In this document: one piece after another, positions 46,760-58,400 of the stretch | Layout: every line of letters begins with the position of its first letter | Position numbering within the stretch: position 1 is the first letter of the stretch | DNA from: Neospora caninum Liverpool | Taxonomy: Eukaryota; Apicomplexa; Conoidasida; Eucoccidiorida; Sarcocystidae | NCBI RefSeq assembly: GCF_000208865.1 | Contig: NC_018392.1 | Coordinates: 930,001-994,000 of the forward strand | Direction: 5' to 3' | DNA: 64,000 nt | Notes under the pieces: generated by a model | Seen by the model: only the letters and a program-made list of their open reading frames with translations | Databases searched by the model: none | Told to the model about the DNA's origin: nothing | Made by a program: the position numbers and the translations under genes

Positions 46760-49700
46760 TTCGGGGCGAGGCAAGCGGCTTTGCACGGCGTTTAGGACGG
46801 GAGAACCAGGGACAAACGCCGGCTTCTCGCGCGGTCCGTAGGAACCCGACAGCCCAACCGTACCGTTTAGATACACGTGTGTGCAAAGCGCCACAACACA
46901 TTCCTGTAGACAGGTGTAGTAGCCGTGAAGCTGTATCGCGTCGGAGCAACAGACACACAGACTTTCACTTGTATTGGAAACAGCCTAGACAAACACCAAG
47001 CGAAGGGTGGATTCGGGAGTTTTTTTTTTCTTCAGGGATGCGTGTACATGTACATGGGTGCGAACAAGCATGTGGGTGGAGCCGGAGCACATCGGTCGAG
47101 CGGACGCGCCTCCAATCACCAAACGTAGCGATTGATCAGTTGGCCTATCGAGGAATAAGCGCAGCCCGTAAGATGCACGATCGCGTGTGCATGGGCGCAA
47201 GCATGTCGCAAGAACCAGACTAGTAAAAATGGTGGTTCGACGATGCACAGTGCGTGCGCAGTGAGTGCACAGTGAGGTTTCCAGCACCAGGTTGGAAAAA
47301 CCCCCTCGGTGAGACAGCGCTGTACACATGCGACGTCTGCGCGGTCGGCCGTGCGGCGTTCACAGACATACACGCACACAAGAAGCAAGCGGCTGTTTCC
47401 CGGCAAGAACGAACAAGGCTAAAAATGAGCTTGCGCCGTAGTCGCTCTTTCGGCTTCGCACCCTTCCCGCGAAATCTTCATGCTGGATGTCGATGGGAGA
47501 AGATACCCCCGGTTGTCGAGAAACAAAGAATCACACATGCAACAAGAGACGAGATGTAAATAACACTACTCACGAATGCTGTGTGCGTTACAGACCCGCC
47601 AAGTCGTTTTGCGCGCACCTCTTTTCCTCGGCCTCAGCTTGGGTGAGGAAGTTCGATTCAGAGGATGCCTGTTCCATCAGAGTTCCTCATCGCTGAATCC
47701 TTCAACGAATGCACTAGGCTTTACAGTTCTGGTACGCAGACAAGGATGGCTCTTCGTAGTTGACCAGGCCGTCACCTGCCGGATCCCTGTCCGTACGCAT
47801 CGATGCGCCCAGCGGCGAAGGAAGACAGGTGCACATTAACGAGTATGTTTGGTGGCATGCAGATGACTAGTCGAGATTACAGTGAAAAGGAACGAGGGTG
47901 GGATTTAACGAAGAATTATGCCTGAAGAAACTTTTCGAATGCGGTGCAAGACAGGTGCCGGTGTGTGTGCGACGCGCTACCGGGAAGACGTTCCGTCGTC
48001 TGACAGTGACAGTGGAACTTTCCCTCGTGGATTTAAAGGCTTCGGTATAACTGAGGAAGAAAGGTCAAGTGAGCCATGAGCTCTGAGCAGGAAAGCTGTG
48101 CAAATTACAGAGCTGCTCTTCGAGTCTTTCCCTGAGGGGCGGCGCGCTTGAGGGGCGAAACGCGGTGCGAATCAGCCAGCCGTCACGGCGGCGGGATGAA
48201 AAGACATCGGACCCTAGCTAGCACCGAGGAAGTCCGAGCAATTGTTCCCTTAAGCTTCGTCTAGATGTTGACATCGAGCTCTCGCGGTGGAGAATCAGTC
48301 TCAGGGATTGCCTCGGGCAATGTGCTCGTGGGTACGGCGAGGACTGGAACAATTCGTACCAGGTCGTGCGTACCAGCGTTTCGGTCGCGACTGCCTGGGG
48401 TGCTCTTGTGCACACCACGCGTATCACATACAGGTCAAAATCACCTGGGCTCCGCGATGTTTCCATACGCGCGTTCCTGTTTGCTAACGCATTTTCAGAA
48501 AAGAAAGAAGCTGAAGGGTTCGTTACCACAAACGCTCAGCTACCCCGGCCCCCGAAGAGACGGTTGAGTTGCCTGTCCGAATATAAGCAGCGAGCGAGCG
48601 CTTTCCGCGAGGGCCGAGAGAATCACATCGGCGTCCTTCCTCATGGAAATCTGTGGCGGAAGAAAGGAACAGTGAAGAAGATCCACTCGGTGTGTCTGTT
48701 ATTCGCGAATGGAACCTTCTTATATCTTTCTCCGCGGCGCGACGCTACTGGAACATAAGCCGAAGGCTATGTGCAACTCCCGCTTTCTCGAGAATAGTAG
48801 GTGAAAGCTCGTGACATCTGCACTGGGAGACTGGTCAGAGGGCGCGGAAGACACAGCACCGCTCTGTCCGTCCAGACGCATGACTCACTTTTGTTGAGTT
48901 TCCATCAAAGGACAGTCCATTATCGTGTTCATTTGCTCCCCCCGTGTCAGGCAGTCCCGAGAATTGCGTCCCCCAGCCGCCCAGGTCGCGGAGACTCCGT
49001 TTCTGCGCTGGGGGGATTTTTCGCAAAGGAGAATTCTGGCGACATGTCTCGCAGCCTCACGCATTTGCTCTGTGCGTGTCGAGAGTTTTTGCCAACTTGA
49101 TTTGCAAGTCGCTTTTCGACTTCGGCATCTCTGTTTCCCGCAGGAAAAAGGAGCTTTTCTGCCTCTCGAAGCTCGTGGGGTCTCGACGCGAGCGCGAGCG
49201 CGGCTCCACCGGAACTGATTTCCGTCGCTTTCGCTTGCTCAAAAGAACGCAGTCGTCACTGACTTCGCAGGAGGACCGTTCCTCATTTGGCGGCATCAAG
49301 TTTGCTGTACGACCCCTGCTTTTGTCAGTCTTTTGCTCGTCTAAGCAATCGCCTGCTATCTGCGCCACTGTCTCTCCAGTTTTCCAACTGCGTCAAGTGA
49401 CCGTCTTTCTGATTAAAATCGGTCCAAACGTCCTCAGAGGGGCGTCGACATGCACTGTGCCTTCGACCCTTTGAACGTGATTCCCGCGCCACTCCCGTCA
49501 TCGCCCCGCGAAGTCGACGCTCGTCCGAAAACCGGATGAGAAATCGATTCGCGGTTGATTGAACTGCAGTTCTTGTGAAGCCTGAAGCGGAGCCGCGTAT
49601 CTTCTCGACTGAGGCGATTTGGAAAGAACGCGGACTGGGAAACAGTTTCTGAGAACCCGACGCTGAACGGCAGCTCGTATTTCCTGCGCCAGTCAAGCGC

Positions 49701-50291
49701 CGTCTGTAAATGCCCGTGAAATGGGCATCGTCATGAGGCTACGGCACAAAGGGGCCTTCGTCTCGGGGCTGGTCACCAGAGGAAAGGAAGCAGGCGATTG
49801 TCTGGGGAGGTTCCTCTTCGTCGCTGACGCACACATGCACTGTCCCGGCGTTTTCAAGTCTGTTTAGCCGTCCCTCCCCTGTGGACACGGCCCGAGTGTG
49901 CACGTATTCTTATACGTTCTTACAATTCTAAAAAAAGCCTTCATCCCATGCATGCAGAGGTTCCTGTCTCATGGTAGATCTACAGGCAATGCGGCTGTTC
50001 GGACTCTCTCCACGGTGACTGGGCGCAGTCTCCCCTACTCGCCTCTTGACGTATCTGAAGCTTTCCTGCTTTCACGCCTTCACACGTGCGCACAGGCGTC
50101 GCTGTGCGCGCACTACGTTGCCGCACGCCTGTCCGGTTCCCTCGGTTGGCGCCTTTCGGGAGCATGCCAGAGGGCCAGCGGCACCCACGTGTTTCTCACT
50201 TTTTCCGTCTCTGCACGGGCTCCCCAGTCTGCGTCGTCTTTTTCTCGTGCCTCCTTGTTTGCTAGGCCGTCCGGTTGCGGAGGAATCAAAC
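46760..50291. other. Intergenic region between two divergently transcribed genes
   Basis: RSP3 reads left and the zinc-ribbon gene reads right, so this 3.5 kb should contain both promoters. I see no protein family in it. Short plus-strand frames at 48265-48758 and 48944-49474 have no motif. A T9 run lies at about 47021-47029. Confidence 0.45.
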
Positions 50292-50375
50292 ATGTCGCTG
50301 TGCTCGGTCCTGCATTCAGAGTCGCCGAAAAAAAGTCGCTATCTTTTCGTCCGTAACGCCAAAGAGACGCAGATG
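50292..50375 (+). CDS. Candidate first exon of the zinc-ribbon gene
   Basis: An ATG in good context (ATCAAACATGTCG) opens 28 codons (MSLCSVLHSESPKKSRYLF and on) and ends in phase 0 at a strong donor, CAGATG/GTATGT. Joining to an acceptor GTGTCAG at 50922, three bases before the ATG at 50926, keeps the frame. That acceptor lacks a good pyrimidine tract. Two better acceptors (50786 and 50805) lead into stops, so the link is tentative. Confidence 0.35.
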
Positions 50376-50925
50376 GTATGTCCCTGCAGAAGCTGCGCCC
50401 TCAGCCGCTCCAGGCCGCTTCTCCGCGAGACGCTCCACCGCCGCGCAGGTTTCTGGTTGTCACACTGGGTCTCGTGGCCTCGCCCCAAGAACAGTCGACT
50501 GCTGCCTGGCCTCTGAGCGTGCGTGCGCTCCCTCGGTTTTCTACACACACCGTCGCCTGGCCAGTCGCGTGCCGGAGCGCGGGGAGGTCGCGGGCGTCGC
50601 TAGCCGGCAACGAGCGTTCAGGTCAGGGACAGAGTTCTCCGTTTCAGTCCAAGGTCAGACGGGGAGCTGACGCAAGAACGGGGGGGAGAATGGCTCTCCT
50701 CTTTTCGTTCCGCTCCGCGGCCCCCCAGCTCGTGGAGGGCTTTTAGGTCTGTGTTTCCTCACGCACGACGTCGTCGTTCGCTTCAGAAAGATTTTCATTC
50801 CTCAGCAAGGCTTGGGAAGGCGAAGAAGGACTGGGCGAGAGAGCTGTGCCATCTTCGCGGTCTCCGCTGGATGCCGGGTCGTCGGCCTCGCTGCTAAATG
50901 CGCACTCTGAAAGTGGTGTCAGAGA

Positions 50926-53900
50926 ATGGCGGATAGTTCAGAGGGGGCGGCTGACGGACGCGCAGAGACGCGGCCCTCGTCTGGGCCAGAGACAGAGGCG
51001 CCCGTCGGGCACAGGACGCCTTCTCGAGCTTCTGCGTTTACGGCGTTGGTAGCAACTCTGTCACACACTCGCGACAGTGAAGGAGACGAGCCTGCGTCGG
51101 AGGCTTCGTCCTCAGCTACGCCGCCGGAGTCCATCCTGCTGGGCTCTGTGCAAGCCGACGGGCAGTCAGGCGAGGCGCAGTCCGATCTGGTGCCTGCCGG
51201 GTCGGCAACTTCCCAGGAACTAGCGGTAGACGCAGGCAGTCACGAGGACGGGGCGAGCGAAGCGCGCGGCGCGGTTCTACGGGAAAGAACAGAGAGGGGA
51301 CCGGTAGAAGGCTGCACGAATGCGGCAGGTGAAACGGAAGGCCAGGCGAGCAGACGGGGGCGTTCGGCCGCGACAATCCCTGCGAACGCAGACGGCGAAA
51401 GTGGAGACAGCACCTGCAGGCGCAAATTCCGAGGCGAACGCGCAGGGCCAGATGCTTACGTCGGGAACGACTGTTTCTTCCTTGAGCTCCCTGATGGTGC
51501 CGTGTCCTGCGTCGCGGGGCTCGAAAACCTGCCTGCATCGGTTGAGGCGGTGAGAAAATAGCGAGAGTCGGCGGTCCGTATCTGCGCAGTTCAGGTGGGT
51601 GCGGATGTGACAGTGCCTCGGCGCACGGCACACAAGTCGTGTTTCGGTCGCCTACACATCTGCACATGCAGTAGAAAGCAAACATGCGAGAGTAAGTCGC
51701 GCTTCGTCATGTTCCCGTCGTTCTCCTGCGCCATTCGTTTCCCAGGTCAACGGTCCCAATCCGGGTGACGCTCAGCAGGGACCGTTTCTTGCGCGGCTCC
51801 AGTGCCACAATTGTCTCCAACTGCTCGAGTTCGACAGCCGGGCGCAGTTCGTGCAGTGCAGCAGCTGCCTAACCCTCAACGCGGTCCAGTCGCAGGCGAG
51901 CAACGGCCTTCGAGGCGGCCGGGTACGAAGTGGGGAGATTTGTCAGCCTGCGGTTCAGGACTGTTCGACAGAGGAAAAGGCGAAAGGAACACAGGCGCAC
52001 CACACGGCCTGCATGGCTGAAGGCGCGCATGACACTCTGAGGAAACTCAGGGGACGGCGCGGAAGATGTGCGGACTCGCTTTGAGTTATACAGTTCTGGA
52101 TCGCTTCACACCTCTAGGCGTGACGCCACGCGTTCCTTTCTGTGCGTCCTGGCGCGTTAGACGCGCCAGTGACTTCGCGTAGCAGACTTCCGTGCGCGAC
52201 GTAGAACGCAGAGCAGTGAAGCACACGTGGGTCCAGGAAGGCGCCATTGTCCGAAACCCGCTCTGCTTTGTTCGGTAAACTGCGTTTCTGTACGCCCACA
52301 CCTTAGCACTTCAAATCGCACGCTGGCTACGTCACGGGTCTGGGCACAGCTGGTGCTGCCTGCCCTCAACCTGTCGTCGGGGAACAAAGGGGGAGTCGGG
52401 TTGTGCGAAGCGTGTTGTCGGGGCACCAGGGAACGACTTTGATGGTCCACGTTGCGTCGCTTCCGTCTTTGCGTTCTTGCTTCGTGTCTCGCAGGCGATG
52501 ATTGTGATATGTGGGCGATGCAGTACCCGGAACATTTCCTGTCTGGGTTCTCTCTACGTCGAGTGCTGGCAGTGCCGCACTGTGTGTCAAGTGGATTACC
52601 CAGCGGCTGGCTCGGGGCTGTTGGGCCCGAGTGGCGCTGAAAGGTCGCGTACCGGAGAGACGGGCGTCTCCTCCGAAGGAAGCAGGCTCCACCGACGTCT
52701 CCTTTCGCGGCGCTCGTTTCCGCGCCCTCGCTTCAGGTGGCTGACGTCGAGACGGCAAGGCGACTCTGAAGCGGCCGCGGTGAGTCGTGTCTCCGCCGAC
52801 CACGCGAACGAGACGACAGGGCCCGCGCATTCGGCTTCGTCGCCAAGTCCCCAAGCCATGCGTCGGCGAAGGTCGAGGCGGCCGTTCTCTTCTTTCTCGT
52901 CAATGGGTCTCTCACGGCGTCCATTCTTTCCGTCTCGAAGGCGTTTCTCTGTCACGTCCCTGCGGCGAGGCTTTACGCATCCTGAACAGTCTGCAGGTAC
53001 ACCGGCAGGGTCAGGCAACTCGCGGTCGCGTAACGCCTCGTCTCCACGGACGGCGAATGCTGGACGGCCAGCGCCTAGATCTCGGACAGTCGGCGACGAG
53101 GGGGGGTTGCAGGCACCTACGGCGGCTGCAGCGAATCCCGGAAGAGTCGCCGAGCGCCGTCGTCTCCGCCGCTTGCCGGCGTCCACGTTTTCCCGGCGCG
53201 GCGACTCACCTCGAGACGTGGTCAGGACCGCTCGTTCTTTTGGGGGCAGGGGCGGGACCAGCTCCAGAGAGCACGGCGCAGGCCGATATGTCTTGGATGG
53301 GCACATCTCAGCGGATTCACCGGAGAGTTTTCTGGTGGAGCCAGAGGCGTTTGGCGTGCGAAGACAGGCGGCAGTCGACCGCGGTGATGGGGGGAGTGAG
53401 TCTGCGCACGAGCGCGCGACCGTCGCCACCTCGTCGTCCCCTCACATGACGCGAAGCAGACGCCGAAGCGCGGTTCCTACGCCTTCAGCTGCCAGGCGGC
53501 GCTCGTCGACGGATGCGAGCTCTGGGCGTCCAGGCGCAGTGGCTATCGACGGGGGACAGCCGGAAGCTGGCCGCCAGGAAAGGCCGAGGAGCGCGCAACA
53601 GGGAGATGTCTCCGCTAGGTCCAGCGACAGCGGAGAGTGTGCAACGGGAGGCAGTGAACGGCATCCCTCGCGCGTGCGTGCAGCCAGTCCACCGAGGGGG
53701 CAAGGAGGACCGGAGGCCGAGCGGCGATCGGAGCGTTCATCGACGCTATCAGGGAACAGCGGCAGAGGCGGAAGTTGCCATTCGTTGGGCGGCATACCTC
53801 CAGAGAGAGAAGCGGCTGCAGAACGAGGGGGAGCCCAGCGGGCTGCTTCAAGCCGCCGAGGCGCAGTGCGGAGAAGTTTTCTGTCCTCGTGCAGGCCAGG

Positions 53901-54912
53901 ACGACTCCACACGCCACAGGCTCTCGTGGATCCTGCGAGCTCCTCACCTTCAACGGTCGGCCCCTGCGGCAGACCTGACCCGCCACACGGGAGTCCTAAC
54001 TTGAATAGTGATGCTGATTTAGAGAATCCTAGCACGAATGCTGGTTTGTGTCCTGGCACCGCATTTGTTGCGAATACCCAGTCTAATCCTCTCTCAAGTA
54101 CCAGTTATGCTTCCATGACGCACGCTAACAATGCTTTCACACGCAGTGACAACGGCGCGTTTTTGACTGCCTCCTCGGCGCCCTTTCTTGCGGCTGCTAG
54201 CGAGGCAGGGAGCGATGGGGGGAATCGGGACACATCGTTCGGGTCCTCCGCCCGAGGGACTCTCGGGGGGAAAGGAAGACCCTTCCGCTTCTTTTCGCTC
54301 CGTGCCAGGACACGGCGTCGCCGCGACTCTCACGAAGGTCCGTTTGCTGGCTTCAGAGGAAATGACGGGTTCGCGCAAGGCCGTGATCTCAGGCGTCCTG
54401 ACGCCATTGAGGAGCCGTTGCCCGCGGGACAAGAGCCGAGCTCTTTAGGGGCCCCGGCGCAAGATGCTCGATGGGCCTCTGAGTTAGGCGAGAGTAGGCC
54501 AACACACGCGGGGGTTTCAGAGGACCGTCGATTGACCCGGGACCTTGAGCTCTCACGGCCAGAGCGGGGGCGGGATCCGACGCTTGGCCAGGGAGCGCCA
54601 GGCGATGGCCGGGGTCGGGACCAGTGCGCACTTGCGACCGCTGATGCGCATCTCGCTCGCCATTTAGATGCAGATAATGGCGTCCGGGAGAGCACGGAAA
54701 GGACGCGCTTGACCGAGCGACAGGGGCGTCAATCGAGAGGTGCTTCACAGGATGGCAGAGAAAGAGAGTATGGCACTGCCTCGCAGCATATGAGTGCGGA
54801 CGGGCCAGGACGGCTTATGTCTGGCGTTGACGGCGAGGGAGTGACCGGCAACAGAAAAAATCTGGGACGAATTCTGACTGCTGTGCGATGGCGGAAAACT
54901 GCACAGGGCTAA
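50926..54912 (+). CDS. Large protein with two tandem LSD1-like zinc ribbons
   Basis: The exons are 50926-51549, 51746-51922 and 52495-54912 (stop TAA), all phase 0, giving 1,072 residues from the ATG at 50926. An in-frame TGA lies 16 bases upstream. The first 208 residues are Ser/Glu/Ala-rich until a short globular part (NDCFFLELPDGAVSCVAGL). Two zinc ribbons follow: CHNC, 14 residues, CSSC in exon 2, and CGRC, 14 residues, CWQC at the start of exon 3. The strict C-x2-C-x14-C-x2-C spacing and the LLEFDSRAQFVQC and GSLYVEC segments resemble the zf-LSD1 class known from plant cell-death regulators and metacaspases. The remaining 770 residues are disordered and Arg/Ser/Gly-rich. A role in transcription or protein binding would be inference only. 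The 3' end converges on the neighbouring minus-strand gene with 573 bp between the stops. Confidence 0.75.
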
Positions 54913-55485
54913 CAGGCCGTTACACAGTTCGAAACTTGTCTACGTGCGTTATATTCGTGACAAACTGCAACTCGACGTGGACCAGCCTATGTGCTAGGGC
55001 ACATATGCTCCCGCGGAGACAAGCGTGGCAACTCTGCGTCAACGGTTTGTGGATACAACACGTTCATATGCTCAGTGGTTTCACCACAGGGCACACCCCT
55101 GCTTGAGGTAACAGAGGATGCTTCACTGAAGCAGGAGCGTCTCAAGGGGCGAGATTCGTAAAGCGATCTTGTCGAACTCAGTCTGCTGTGTACCCCTTTT
55201 GCCGATTCCCGTCATCTTCCCACCTGCCTAGTGGGGGATCACACACAAGCGAGAGAAAAAGCCCAGTCATAGTTCCACTCGCGCACCAGGCCAACGCTCC
55301 TCGCATCTGCTCAATCATGCTTGCGCGACACGCGAACATACCATAGTTCCGCAGCCGTTTCTTAGATATACCGGCTTTGCCCCATAAAAGCCCGTCCTTT
55401 CGGTGACGGAACCTGTCAGCTGCACTGCTGTGCCCGCTACAAAAATCATTTTCGAAGCAACACCGCGATTTATACAATATCTCGA
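54913..55485. other. Convergent 3' intergenic spacer
   Basis: The 573 bp between the stop codons of the zinc-ribbon gene and the minus-strand large ORF must hold both 3' UTRs and termination regions. No further frame with a motif is present. Confidence 0.6.
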
Positions 55486-58400
55486 TTAGGTATCGGCGCT
55501 CGACTCCTTTGGCGCTCTGGCCTCATCGCTTTTCTGCTCCTCCTGCGTCGTGGGGACGGCGGCCGTTCCCGGCGTTGTTTCCTGATTCGGCGCTGAAGCC
55601 CCAGAGGCCTTCACGCCCCGTAGCTCCATGACGGCCTGTATGTCTGGTGCATGGTCGTTACTGGGGAGAGGATCCCATCGCTTTTCCGGGTTCTTCACAT
55701 TGGCTCTCGCTGTATCGTAAACAATGCTTGCATACTCTTGCACCGCACTCTGGCCTATTGTTTCTTCCTCTTGGATGGCTGCGGTCAGGAGGTCTGCTGC
55801 TTGCTGGACCCTCTGTCTCGTATCGGAATCGTGTATTGCGTTGGCTGCATCAGACAGCCCCCATTCGGCAGCTTTCTCCTCAAGTAGCGTCACAGATACA
55901 AACGCACTCGCCAAATCGAACGCTAATTTCGTGCGCTCGTGTTGTCTCTTTGCCTCGTCTGGGTCAGAGGGAGGTCTCCACCATCGCTGCTCTACCGTTG
56001 AAAGAATAGTTGCGCCTGTAGATTTCCAGACTCGTAGGCGGTCCTGTAAAATCTTAACAACGCTCACGGGATCCGAAGCTGGAAGAGGCTCTCCTTCAGC
56101 GGTGTACACAACTTCCTTCGAATCAGGGTTGTACCCGTCTTGGTGGGGGAAGGGTGGAAGCGCGATGTGGGGCACTGGTGGCAGAAGCCACTGCGATATT
56201 GAATCGCTTCGCATGGTAACCTCCCTGGACAGCACTTGTAGTCCCACTGAACTCGCCGTTTCACTGGCGTCTTGCAAATATTCCACAATACTAGAGAGCA
56301 ACGATGGTTCCGTGCCTCTTCCCCCAGGTGCTGCTGTGTCAGATCCCGCGCCATCCTCTTGCTGCCTGCTTTTTTCCAGCTCATGTAATCCATCTGCAAC
56401 CTCGCACAGGGCATCAAGTCGGCAACATGTTTCCGCCTGAAACAGCACGAATTTAGAAATCAGGAAGAAATCGTCCACACCAAAATCGTCTCCCGCGTCG
56501 CTACCAGCGAAAGATTTTTCCACAAATTGTTCTCCCCCCGGCATCTCATGGAAATTCTGTACTCCCTCGCGATAATCACGAAGCACGCCTTGTACCTTGC
56601 GCGTTATACTCAATGCCATGGCGTCGAAATCCACAGTTGGGGAAGGCGACGCCTTCGCTCCGGGGCCCCTCGGCAACTTTCCTGAGACCCCACCAGCCGC
56701 TCCACCATCCTGTTCTCTCCCGCCGTCAGCAGACCGAGCAGCAGGTTTTGAAGCCTTCTTGCCACCCTCTGCTCCCGCCCCTGTAGCCTCCCAATGTGTG
56801 CGATGCCTGGTTCTGCCGCGGGCCGGCGTTGTGTCCTCTTCAGGGACAGGTGCTGGAGGTTCCGACTCCGGCTGTTCCTCCTTCTGACCTTTCTTCTTCG
56901 GTTTCTTTTTGGACTTTGTCGAAGGCACCTTGGGCCGAGCTCCTGTTCGCTCTGCCTCCCTCTTTGCCGCCGCCTCATCAGTCGCCTCGTCAGCCCCAGC
57001 GACGGTCTTCTGCTCACCCGCCTCTTCAGCCCCCTCACCTTGTTCACTCTGCTGCCCTGGCGCTCCCGCCGTTCCCTCGGCGCCGGCCTGCGCGTCGCCG
57101 TCTCCCTGTTTGTCTACATGTTTTCCGTCTCCATCAGGGGCGTCTCCCCCCGGGACTGATCGCACTGTCTCCGCAGCTCCGGCTTCCGAGGCGCCAGCTG
57201 ACGGCTCACCGTCTCCGCCTTTCGTCTGCCGCCCCTGCTTTCCACCAGTCTTTTTCTGCTTCCGTTTTCCCGCACCGCTCTTTTTCTGTTTGCTCTCGTC
57301 TTTCTCGGAGGCTGGCGCCGGAGGCTGGTCCTGATCGCCGTCGTCGGAACCGGTTGCAGTACCGTCCGCCCCATGCTGTCCGCCTTCGCCACTCCCAGTC
57401 TCCTCAAGTGACAATATGGGTGCACCACCTTTGCTGTCTCCTTCCATGCGTGTGTCTTCGTCTTTCGGTTTTTCAACATCTCGCTTCTCACTCTCCGTCG
57501 CCGTACTGGTCTGACTGGCAGCCTCCTCGCCTCCTCCATCGGTTCTCGTGGTTTGCTTATCCGCCCCTTTTTTGGCCGTCTTCTTCCTTCCTTTCTCCGC
57601 ACTCGATCGTTCTGCTTCGCTGCTCACTCCTCGGCTCCCACGTTGATCGCCTGCCTCCTTCCTCTTTCGATCTTCCTTCTCCTTCCTCTCCGTCTCCTTC
57701 CTCTCCGTCTCCTTCCTCTCCCTCTCCTTCTTCTCTGCTTCCTCCTTCTTCTTCCCCTGTTGTTTCCTGTCCCCTCCTCCACTCGACGATCCCGTCCCTT
57801 TCTTCCTCTTCTCATCGTCTTTGTCGTCGTCGCCCGGCCGTCGTCCGCCCCCGCCGGAACCTCCAATTGCCCCTCCACTCCCGCCCGTTTGCCCCGAATC
57901 CCCACCACGTCTTTCCACATCCTTCGACGATTCGCCTCCACCTCCTTTCTCAGACCCTGGACCGCTCCCGCCCTGACCTGTACCCCGCTGCCGGGTCTTC
58001 CCCGCGCCGCCTAGCCCCGGTTTCCTCTCCCCTGCCGGCGTACTCGGTGCATGCCTTGACAGACCGTCTGTCCTCCACCCTCCTCGCCTGCCTCCCGCGG
58101 TCCGATCTATGCTTTGGAAACGGTTGGTGGGTCTCCTGCCAGGAAAGCCAGGCCCGCTGGGTTGGTTGCCTCGCTCGACTGACGTCTGTCGACGCTGGCT
58201 CGAAGGTGCCCGGCCTTGCAACCCTCCTGCTCGATCTCGGCCATGCAGTATTTTTACCGAGACCGATCCCCTCGAGGATCTACTCGGCGGCGGCTCCGAT
58301 GTCGACCGCGAGGGACGCTGCAGGACCGCACTGTATGTCGGTCTGTTTCCCCAGTCTCCAGTCGCGCCGCCGTCTTGTGTTGCTGTCTCTTGTTCACCAC

